Source: Arbacia lixula
Lineage: Eukaryota; Echinodermata; Echinoidea; Arbacioida; Arbaciidae
Direction: 5' to 3'
DNA: 64,000 nt
Assembly (NCBI GenBank): GCA_963669155.1
Contig: OZ022580.1
Location: 21,215,696 to 21,279,695 of the forward strand
Below, one piece after another: positions 28,101-40,100 of this stretch. Numbering within the stretch: the stretch's first letter is position 1; each line of letters begins with the position of its first letter. The translations under genes and the position numbers were made by a program. The notes beneath the pieces were generated by a model. That model did not search any database. It worked only from the letters and a program-made list of their open reading frames with translations, and was not told the DNA's origin.

Positions 28101-31100
28101 TGTATCAATGTATTGACTTGTAATCATAATTTAGTTGGTAGAATTCTATGGAATGGAGGTAGAGTGATATGAAAAGCTCTCAAACCAGACGGCTACCCTC
28201 TTCCTTTGATTTACCATTGGTCATGATTTATGAAAACGTCTGGACTATAATACCTTTTCAGTAGGGTTTTGTGCATACCTGTGCTGAAGTTCAATCTGTA
28301 AGTCTTCCTGTAGATTGTAGGCCATGTACATCAGTCTGCGGCAGTCAGTGTCAACATTGAGGGGACCGTTGGCTGGAAACTTCATCATTAAGTGGGTTGT
28401 CTGATACAGGGCAAAGCAAGAAAGTTACCTTTGCCATCGAAGTAGGGTCTTAGTTGTGAGGAAATCATGAAATCATTAAATGTATGATTCTGTGGTTGAA
28501 GGTTTGTGTGAAGCAATACACAAGAGTTTGTACACATATTTGAAAAAAATGTATTGCAACTAAAGAAGATACACAAGGAAAAATGGAGAGGGAATGAGAC
28601 ATAATGATAAGGCAATGGAGGGGGACATATAGAAGAACAAAGAAAATAAGAAGAAATAAAGAACAGGAATGGAAGCATGCTAAATAGAGCCCTCACCTTG
28701 CTCCCATAGATTCCATGTACTTGGATCTCTTTCATGGAGGTCGGGATAAACTGATTCCAGGGAAGCTTGTGTCTCTGATGAACGAAAGATAACAATATCT
28801 CCATTTTCACATCAGTAAATAGCTCTATTAAGTAATAAACTTCATATACTTCCCATGTCAACTTGATATACTTCTAATATTGATATTTCTGATACAATAC
28901 CAATTTCTGATACAATACCATCCATTCCCTAAGCTTTATTCAAGATCTGATATGATCTGCAAACTAGCTCAGTCATCTAATGTACCTGATGGTCACGCAA
29001 TGTCTATTCAAACCATTTCTTGACTGAGCCCTTGTATTTGCAGGCTACCTTTTATCCACTGAGACACTAAGCAGGAAGACTCCCATGTAATCTGCTGTAC
29101 GAACAAAAGAGTACAGGCTACAAATAAATTTGAATTCCTTATAAGGCGCAATTAAGCCTTACTCCTTTGGTTACTGCATTTCTATGGCAAATTTTGACAT
29201 TTTAACTGGACCACAGTTCACACTGCCTGAAATATACACCCATGAGCAACAGGTTTAAGAACATATTGCAAGTTCACACAGAATTCCTTAATCAGGGCCT
29301 TTACTTCAAATGGTGATTTTTTTTCAGTCATTTAAGCATAAAGTTTTCTTTCTGAAAAAGAAAAAAATAAACTCACCACTGGATGCTTAGAAATTGATGA
29401 GTCTTGAAAGAAATGCTGAACTTGTATCCTCTCTGCAGCTGTTTGAAAGGCAAACAGTGAGACCTCATTTAGTAAGGATGCACTCAGCAGAGTAGATATC
29501 AATCGTGTATCTATTGGTCAAGAATTAAAGTATTTTTGCTCTTTCATGTTTTGTTAACTCTTTGACATGTTTTGCTGTCATTTTTTTTTAGTGTATGTAA
29601 TTTTAGATCCTAACTTATCCTGATTGATACGATATCCCAATTAGAGAGTTTTCTTAATGTGCTAACCTGTCATATTGAGCTTGCTACTCAAATTGTAGAG
29701 CACAGATACAGTAAACAACAGAAATATTCATACCCCTACTGAAATTTCAGTTTTTTATGTTTTTCTGAAAAACGACAGGCGGACACAGAATATTTTGGCC
29801 GTAGTTGGATACCTTTAATTGAAAGCCAAGGTAAACATTCTGAATGGCTTTTTTATAACCTCATTTGCATAACAAAGAGCACACTGCTTTATTTGTATTT
29901 TGACTTGCTCAAAATTATTCATACAGGCGGACACAGAATATTTTGGCCGTAGTTGGATACCTTTACTTGAAAGGTAAACATTCTGAATGGCTTTTGTATA
30001 ACCTCATTTGCATAACAAAGAGCACACTGCTTTATTTGTATTTTGACTTACTCAAAATTATTCATAGCTTTTGTCAATAAAACTGTAAAGGCATTGTTTA
30101 AGACTATTTCACTTTAAACAAATCTAAAGTGAATGGTCCAAAATGGTATCAAGGTCAAGTCAAAATACAGTAGAAATAAAGCAGTGTGCTCTTTGTTATG
30201 CAAATTAGGTTATACAAAAACCATTCCGAATCTTTACCTTTCAAGTAAAGGTATATCCAACTACGGCCAACAGATTCTGTCATTTTTCAGAAAAACAAAA
30301 AGAACTGAAATTTCAGTAGGGGTATGAATATTTCTGTTGTTAACTGTACATGTACTATCTACTAATCAACTTATTGTTAAGCCAGATAGTGCTCAGACAA
30401 TGGCAAAGAGCTCTTCACTACTATGACAATACAATACAATACAATTCTGTCCCTACACCCAAACATACTACTGTATCAAATAACTCACATGTTATAAGTC
30501 TCCCATCCAGCATCCATACATTAGGCAGACAGTCAATTACATGTATGCGATCTGAAATAAGGAATTTAACAGTGCCTAAATGATAAGATAACAATATGGA
30601 AGTTTACATGATCTTATTCAAGACACACGATCATGTTTTTCAGTAAAGCATTAGTATTGATTATATTGCACATACTAAGAATGTTGCTATATGATTGGTC
30701 AAGAGTTGATCACGTGACGAGGCGTAGTTTTTCCTATCAGATCACCTGAGAATAAAAGTTCGTTACACTCTAGGTGATAGTACTTTTTGGTTTCGCTGAT
30801 CTCTTCACTCCTCACAGTCCTAATGCGTGATTAATATTTTGAGTACACGCGAAATAAAAGTGCGTTACACTTGGACTATCACTTGACATCTAACGCGTCC
30901 TAATACGCGTCCTAATACGTGTCCTAATGCGCGTCCTAATGCGCGTCCTAACGCGTGTTCCCCATGGCAGCGGCTCGGGGTTATGGGGATAAGTAAACAT
31001 TAACTTTTTACGTCAAATTGTCATTTTTGGTATAGATAGTTGGTTTCAGATGTGGAATATAAAGCAAATAATCAACTTTTGGTTTCAAGCAATGAGACGA

Positions 31101-34100
31101 GCTATCACTTCCTCGGCGATCTGAATGTATACGCCATCTTTCCTCAGCTGCGCTTCAGAAAGATAGCTACATCCAGATCGCCTCGGAAGTGATAGTTCGT
31201 CCCATCACCCTCACCAACGCTGATTATTTGCTTAATAGCCTGCGTGTCATTTTCAGTTGAAGTTAACTTCCCCCAGATACAATGTTTAGTGGACCATGTG
31301 AGATTGGTCAATGTGAACTCAGTTATACTACAAGTACATGTTGCTTATAACTACAATATCTTCCTCAGATCATTAATATATGCAAATGTTTAATGCCACA
31401 CCTGCCTTTTTTCACAAGTAACACATGTAAATCCCAGCTGAGCAGTTGACCTGGCACAAACGAAGTAATGGATATAACTTTGACTTAAGTAAAACAATTA
31501 CTGGTTTCAGATTATTAAGCTATGGCACTTGAGGATATAAAATGACCTACTTTAGTTTAAAAAGCATGTAGTTTAAAAAGCATTGCACTTTGACATCTCA
31601 TCCATGTGCATGTATCTGAATCTTACATGTTGTATAAAAAAATTTCTATAGCAATTCAAGCTCTTAGCTTTTCGGTAGAGATACCAATGAAATAATGGAA
31701 AAGACAATAATGTGCATGTTTAGATTTACATCCATTTCAAACAAAAATGGTGTGCTTGCATGTGTAGACAATCTCTGAAATACTGATAGTTGTATGTCTG
31801 TTTAAGTTTCATTCACATTTTACATTTTACATTTCATTCATTTTACACACTGCTTTGCACACCCCCTCGCCCCCCCCCCCTCCCACCTCCCACCTCCCCA
31901 CCCTTCTCTCAAACCCATTAACCCCTCCCTGGTTGCAAGGAACTTACAGTAGGGGTCTCTGTCCAGCTTGGGGTTGCCATGGAGATTAAGTTCCAGGATG
32001 TGCATGTGCCTGATGTGGCGGAGGTCAGGCCAAGCCAGATTGTTGAGGCTCAGATTCAAGGAGCCCAGGGCAACAAACTTACTCAGGCCATCCAGGTTAG
32101 TCACCTGGTAAACAGCATTTCAATAAGCACAGTGCATGCACATTGCTTATTTGTACAAGCAGATTTTCACATATAAGAGACTTGCCATTAATAAAAAATC
32201 TACTTGAATCTAGGTGCCTTGTCGAGCATCAAATAATTGTTTAAACATACAGAGGACAAGAAAGACATTGCCACAACCATTTACACATACGTGTAAATGA
32301 TTTTGTTTTTGTCTATGTCTTGCAACAAGATGCATCAGCAGTATGAGCATGATTTCCAAAAATATATTTAAAATATAACTTCTTCCATTCAATTGTACAG
32401 TGAAAATCAATACTATCGAGAAAGGATTTTGAATTGGTATACAAATGTACAACAATTTACATTCATTGGAATGATGACTGGTTATGCTTACGATAAGTAC
32501 AGAAAATGCAAAATGAAAGAGCATTTTTATTACCACAACATGCAAAATATCAAGCACTTCAATTTATAAGACTGGAGAAATTTGACTGCATGCAGTCAAC
32601 TGGAAACCTTAGCCATCTCTTGCAGACCCTGAAGTATTACAAAACTCTTGAATATTTAGTAAAAATTTAACCTCATGCATGGGAAACTTGCTACATGGCA
32701 ATGAAATGCAACTTTTTATTGAGAGACCTGTCGTACATCATCATCGCACCATTTTTGATGAAATGCAGTTTATAATTTCTCAAGTTATCATGTAAAAATG
32801 ACATTTCAGGATTTGATCGTGATGTACACTTCAGTTCAAAGGAATTGGCACGGGTAAAGGGAAAGGGAAGAAAGGGAAGGAGCCGCAGTTTTGAACCGCG
32901 GTATATTTTGTCCAGTTCAGCATGAAACATGATGCTTTTTAGGCTAAAGCATCGTGTTTCATGCTGAACTGGAGAAAATATACCACGGTTTAAACCTGCG
33001 GCTCCATCCCTTTCTTCCCTTTCCCTTTCCCTATGCCAATTCATTTGTGCTGTAGTGTATACAATGTATTGCAGTATTTTTCTTCTCCTCAGATTCAGTG
33101 CTCCTGAAAATGGCTCCTTTGGTCTGTTATAAGTTTTAAATTGAGTGTTCCTCCTTGTATTTTGACCCAGGATTCATACATTTATAGGGAGAGGAAAGCG
33201 GAGGCCCTGGGAAGTTGAAGTCAGCAATAAACAAAATGACCTCTGACCTGGTTGTTGGCGACATCAAGATGCCACAGGTGGTGGCAGGCCTGAAGGTTCT
33301 GGACCAGGGTGACATCGTTACCTCGCAGGTTCAGGGTTTGCAGCTTGGGAGCCACATGCAGGTTCTCGATCCGAGCTGCCAGGTAGAGGGCAACATTTAG
33401 AGATTTACGATGGTGTAAGAGAAGGCAGAGTGAAGAAAGAGGGGGACAAGGCGGACAAATGAAGGAATGGGTAGAGCAGAAGGAACAAAAAATATATGTG
33501 ACTTGGTTCCAACCGAGCATACACTACAGCTCAAAGGAATTGGCATAGGGAAAGGGAAAGGAAAGAAAGGGAAGCTAGAGCCACGGTTTTAAACGGCAGT
33601 ATATTTTGTTCAGTTCAGCATGAAACACGATGCTTTAGCCTAAAAAGCATCATGTTTCATGCTGAACTGGACAAAATAGGCTCCTTCCCTTTCCCTATAC
33701 CATTTCCTGCTGGAGTGTAAAAAGTATCCGACCCCCATAAACATAACAATGCCAACTTGTTTAACTTTCAAGTACTTTTTGATTTTATTTAAATGCTGTT
33801 GATGCGTGCAATGAGTAGTTCAATATTGATAAGCTACCGATCAAGCTCATATATGTCCTCAAGAAAAGTTGTTCAAAGATTTAGTACAGACAAACCCTGT
33901 TATAACAAATATGTCAGGACCCACAGTTTTTCCTCGCTATAGCCAATCGCTCCCTTTACCAGCAGATCAACAACCAAATACGTACACGACCACATACAGT
34001 GTCATTGAGGCACCTGTACTTGTGTGAATACGCCCTCTGCCATGTGCGTGGGTACCTGTAGGTCAGAACATGCAATACTGCACGCACGTAATTTGGACTC

Positions 34101-37100
34101 GATCTTGCATCTTGCACAGTGTGTGTGATCAGTCTCTTGCGAGGTGACCTGTTTGACGGTGAGAAATAAATTGCTTGTGTTGTTGTCGCATTTCCCTCGC
34201 TGGACGGCATGGTTAAAGGGAGTGCTCGTAATGATGGGGTAAATTCTCTGTTTTTCTTTTTCTTCGGCTGAAAATTTGCCTTGCTATAGCAGAAGTTTCG
34301 CTTTATAAACCGGTACTATATACGCCATATATTTCGCAGTGTTTTTATTTACGCAAATATCACAAGTCGGATGCTAATCGCGAATTTAACAACACGCCAA
34401 AACATGAATATGACGTGCAAAAGTATACTAATAGTACTAGTACTCCACCATAACGATTTTAGCCACTCGCAAAATTGCCAAGAAGTCCTGATTCGCAAAA
34501 AATTAGACTCGCAAAATAAATGGTGTATACAATAGGCCTGTTCACACACAAGGGAAAAAGTGCGATTTAAAAATCAATTTTCTTATCGCGATCAAAATTT
34601 CAAAATTTTTACCAGTGTGGACAGAAAAATCGCACTAATTACCGCGATCCTTATCGCGATCCAACTCGCACTATTAGTGCGATTTTTCAGAAAAATCGCG
34701 ATTATTTTGCCAAGCTTCGTGTGTGTGAGCGCGATCGAGATTCGGAAATCGGTATTTTTAATCCCATCGTTCATAGCGCGTGAACGTCAACATCCGGTTT
34801 GCTCAGCTGCTTTTCGTACGCGTACCGTACGCAGTATCCCGTATACGAGTAGTAAACAAATACACGTGTACGGTTTACTATCTTGCTGTTTTTGCATGCC
34901 TAGCTATTAGCTGTTCTTGCATGCCTAGCTGTAGTGTTAGCTGTTCATCTGAGGTAACGCGACGTAAATGTTCATTTGTGGCCCTCCAATTCTCAAAGTA
35001 TTCACTCCATGGGGATCGTGATCGTTTTGAAGCGAAGTCTGTGTTAGTGGGAAGGTAAGTCTAGTTCAAAACAAATATTTTAAAGACAAAGTTTTCATTT
35101 TCTCCGAGCGTCCGACCCAGTCATGTCCGTGCAACGACGCGTCGAGATCGCAATCGTGCGGTGCTAGCCTACACCTTGTACATGCCTATGCATGTACTAC
35201 TCAGTCATGTCATTACGTGAGCTATTAATTAGTATACCATTCCAGAAATATTCATAGTCATATATACTATGCTACACTGTCATGCCTGTGCTTATTTAAT
35301 GTTAAAATTCATTGTGTGATATCTTGATTTTTTTTGCCAGTACGCAGTAGATCAAAAATAAATAGCAGCTATTCTAGACTAGCTCGATCAGTGACTGTGA
35401 ATGTGACATCTGTGTACGTGTAGTAAGCTTGTTTACAAGATCGAGTCTCTTTGAATCGCGCGCGCGTGAAACTCTATTGGGACAGCGGGGTCAGTCTTCG
35501 GTCATGCAAGTTTCGCGCATGCGCAATTTGGCCACTGATCGTTCTTTCCTTGCTGAGTGGGATTTTTCCCTGTGTATGAATGGTCGAAAAAAAATCGAAA
35601 TTTGGATCGCGATTGTAATTACGATTTCCGGTGTGTGTGAACGGGCCTAATAACGGGGTCAATTTCCTTTGTTTTTCTTTATTCTTGGGCTGGGAATTCG
35701 CCTCGCTAAAGCAGAAATTTTGCTATAGCCGATCTTGTTATATGAAAACAGAATAAACAGAGGTTGTACAGGCAAACCCCGTTATCACGAGCACGGGTAT
35801 AGTGAGAACCCACTTATTACAAGGCCATTTCTTGGGTCCCAATTTTTCTTCTATAGACCTCCGTATATTCTGCTTCTCATACTAGGCCCGTGACGTGACT
35901 GAGTAGTACATGCATAGGCATGTACAAGGTGTAGGCTAGCACCGCACGATTGCGATCTCGACGCGTCGTTGCACGGACATGACTGAGTCGGACGCTTGGA
36001 GAAAATGAAAACTTTGTCTTTAAAATATTTGTTTTGAACTAGACTTACCTTCCCACTGACACAGACTTCGCTTCAAAAGGATCACGATCCCCATGGAGTG
36101 AATACTTTGAGAATTGGAGGGCCACAAATGAACATTTACGTCGCGTTACCTCAGATGAACAGCTAACACTACAGCTAGGCATGCAAGAACAGCTAACAGC
36201 TAGGCATGCAAGAACAGCAAGATGGTAAACCGTACACGTGCATTTGTTTACTACTCGTGTACGGGATACTGCGTACGGTACGCGTACGAAAAGCAGCTGA
36301 GCAAACCGGATGTTGACGTTCACGCGCTATGAACGATGGGATTAAAAATACCGATTTCCGAATCTCGATCGCGCTCACACACACGACGCTTGGCAAAATA
36401 ATCGCAATTTTTCTGAAAAATCGCACTGATAGTGCGAGTTGGATCGTGATAAGGATCGCGGTAATTAGTGCGATTTTTCTGTCCACACTGGAAAAAATTT
36501 CGAAATTTTAATCGCGATAAGAAAATCGATTTTTAAATCGCACTTTTTCCCTTGTGTGTGAACGGGCCTATTATGAGGACTCCCTTCAGTCACGCCACCC
36601 AGCACGGGAAATGCAACATCAACACAAGCAATTTTTTTTCGCGCCATCAAACACTGATCACACACACCGTGCAAGAACCCGCACACACACAACCACACAT
36701 GCAAAAGTCCATATCACGTGCATGCGGGACTGCATGCCCAGCGCCTGACCACCCACACAATAACGCACGCACATGGCAAACAAGAGCCTCTGTTCACATG
36801 TGACACCACGTCCGACCATGCATGAAGATTGCATTCAATGATCATTCATTGTTTACATGTGGTCATTGCAGCAGGCGCGACTGGGTAACGTACTGAGCCT
36901 ACCCGCTGTTTCATTTGTTGGTAAAAGGAGACATTGGAAGTGCCATTTATTTACATTTTCAACTGTACTGTTAGATTTTAGTGAAGTTTTAGCTCTTTTT
37001 ATCAGTTTAGTATGCTTGCAAAACCATTAAAGGATTACAACACTAGCGGTTTCCTATGCATTTGTTTTGGTATGTTTTGATTATGTACTGGCCGTATGGC

Positions 37101-40100
37101 GAGCAATTGGCTAACCGAGGAAAAAGTGTGGGTCCTGACCCCCTCGTTATAACTGGGTTTGCCTGTACATGTATGGTATGTTATTTGATAAAATCCACGA
37201 CTGCAGTTCATGATTTGCATTAATGTGGCTTACAAAAGTTCAAACTAGATTCCATAATTGATCAACAAAATTTTACGTAACATTGTCTCTGAAGGAAATC
37301 TATATACCACAGTATTTACACATTGTGTGCACTGGCAGTATGTTTTAAATGCTCAATCTGCACTTGACACCTAAAGGCAACGTTGATTTCACCAAGGAGG
37401 AATTTCACAAGCACATAGACTCCATCGAATTCAATGGCTACATGTATAACACACCCAAAGGCAATGCTTGTGAGCAATCAGTTACAATCAATATCCACCC
37501 TTTGTTTATCAACAGTGTAGACATGCACAGCACAGAGTCCCAGGAGTAGCCCAAATTGATCTTGTTTTTGGCTCTGAGCGCTAGTCTAACTAGAGCAATT
37601 CGACTGCCCCGCAGTCGATAAATATGCCTCCGCCTCTTTGCTATTCTCAGAAAATGTGTATTGTTTGGTGGGCAATACCATTGCTCCTATGTGAAATGAA
37701 AATATCACATTCTGTTTTTCCAAGTTTAGCCAAGTTTGGCAATGTTCATTTACTTTTGACTTCTTACTTCTTTGACTTCCAATCTAACCAGTCTGTCTAA
37801 ATCCATCCTTGTATCAAGTTTGTTTAAAATTAGCCAATTTTGGGTGAAGTTCATTGACCTTTGAACTTTCAGGAATTTTACCCAAACTTCACCAGTCTAC
37901 CTCCATGAAGTGATACATCTCTGTACTATGTTTGGTTTGAATTGAATCATTAGTATTGGATTCAATGTGAAAAATATCTATTTGGGGGCAATTTCTAGCC
38001 AATTTTGGCAAAGTTCATTGACCTTTGATCCCTGACCTTTGAGAAATCTCACCAAAAATGTCATCAGTTTAGTAGTGATCCATCTTTGCATCATGTTTGG
38101 TTGGTATTGCTCTATTGGATTTGGATATATTTTGAAAATTATCACTTTGGGGGCAATTTTTAACTAATTTTCAGCAAAGTTCATTGACCTTTGAACTCTC
38201 AGGACTTTTACCCAAACTTTCACCAGTCTACATCCATGAGGTGATACATCTCTGTATCATGTTTGGTTAGAATTGTGCCATTGGATTTGGATTTGGGTTT
38301 ATTGTGAAAAATATCAATTTTGCAAAGTTCATTGACCTTTGACCTCTGACCTTCCAGCAATTTCACCAACAATGTCACCAGTCTACCCAAAAGTAGTGAT
38401 CCATCGTTTCACTATGTTTGGTTGGAATTGCACCACTGGATTTGGATTTATTGTGAAAAATTGAAAGTTTGGGGCAATTTCGAGCCAATTTTGGCAAAGT
38501 TCATTGACCTTTGACCTCTGAACTTTCAGGAATTTTACCCAAAATGTCACCAGTCTATCCCCAAGTATTGATCTATCTTTGTACTATGTTTAATGAGAAT
38601 TGCATTCTTGGATTTGGATTTATTGTGAAAAAGGTTAATTTTTGGCAAATGTTCACAAATTTCATTGACCTTTGACCTCTGACCTTTCAGGAATTTTACC
38701 AAAAATGTCACCAGTCTATCCCCAAGTTGTGATCCATCTTTGTACCATGTTTAATGAGAATTGCATCCTTGGATTTGGATTTATTTTTTTTTGGGGGGGG
38801 GCAATTTTTATTGACCTTTGACCTTTGACCTCAATCAGATTTGACCCCAATTTTACACACTTCATTAGTTTCATGCAATGCATACATGTACCAAGTTTGA
38901 AGCAAATCTGCTTCACGGTTCTCAAGATATTGCCTAAATGGATTCGGGACGGACGGACGGACAACCCGAAAACATAATGCCTCCGGCCACTTCGTGGCGG
39001 AGGCATAAAAATCTTGTAGTTATAAAGGCTTAAAAAAAAAAAATCTTGTAGTTAAAAAACAGTAGGTGTATACACCTACTGTTTTTTAACTACAAGATTT
39101 TTAGACTAGCGCTCACAGCCTAAAACAATATCTATAGATATTGATCGCAGTCGGCATTTCAAATGACAGATTTACATTAGAAAAATAATTGAATATGACT
39201 CAAGAATTCATGTTCTCCACTACAATATTTCCCGCAATGGTTCAATAATATTCTACAGTAGTTCTTTAATTTTGGAAAATTGTTGTTTGTAAATGGAGTA
39301 TTAGTGGGTTTTCTCACTTCGATCTAATATAGGTTTTCCCGCCCAATTTCTTAAACTCAGCAGCCGAATTAACTATAGGTTCATTCAATTTAGAACGAAA
39401 CTGAATGACAGTGTAGATCATCATTCAAAAAGCAAAATTTGTTGTTCAATTTAATTTTAGGAGCATGCGATTTCATACTTTTGTCATACAAAAATGTAGA
39501 ACGGGCTTTCAACTCCAAAAACATGCAAGGAGCATTCAAATTCGCGCCGGACAGTCTGCAGTAAGAATTTGGTTATTCAATTTAGTGAACAGGCATACAT
39601 TTTTGACATTTGTGCAGTGGTTTTCATCTTATGCTTATTTGTCAATTTGTGTATTTCTGTTAGAATAATTATATGCACAGTCTCGCATGAAGAAAGATGA
39701 TGTAATTCATTAGCTTGTTGCTCTCAATACACTGATAACAGTCATCAGAGAAGGTGGGCTATTTCTGACTTTTCCTATAAGTTCAACCGCAAGCTACATA
39801 CAGGGCCTGCACCAACCTGAGAGAGGTTGCAGTGCAGTGCATCGACACCATAACCCCTGCAAATGCACCCAGTAGTACAAAAATTCTCAAACACTTATGC
39901 CTAGATGCCTGAATCGCCAGGAAATCGACGGATGAAGCAGTGCACAACATTTACCATGATGAAAACAAGAGAGTATATGAAGAGTAATGAAAAAGATGAA
40001 AATGTAACAAAACAGATAAAAAAAGACAATACACCTATTCTTAAAGATCAAATGAAAACAATGATATCCATCATGTAAACCCCCGAAAATAAACTGTATG

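Larger units (their letters stand above)
30552..31947. other. intron 3: minisatellite and hairpin, no gene
   Basis: Holds the GCGTCCTAAT minisatellite and a 158-bp hairpin (both listed separately), and a C-rich stretch at 31862-31915. The rest, including 31239-31861, shows no feature. Confidence 0.6.
33885..37167. mobile_element. composite nested inverted-repeat block, TACAGGCAAACCC ends
   Basis: The left end tacagacaaaccctgttata mirrors the right end tataactgggtttgcctgta, and both continue with caggacccaca near the ends. An additional left-type end is at 35766. Inner flanks are homologous in inverse (gcttgtgttgttgtcgcatt near 34170 and aatgcaacatcaacacaagc near 36610). Two copies of a GGCCYGTTCACACA element are nested inside. 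Confidence 0.75.
37563..39122. mobile_element. hairpin element split by a DR1-array repeat
   Basis: The segment ggctctgagcgctagtcta at 37571-37589 is the inverse of tagactagcgctcacagcc at 39102-39120. The sequence between is the DR1-array repeat (37590-39009) and a perfect palindrome (39039-39102). The simplest reading is insertion of the DR1-array repeat into a hairpin element. Confidence 0.65.
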
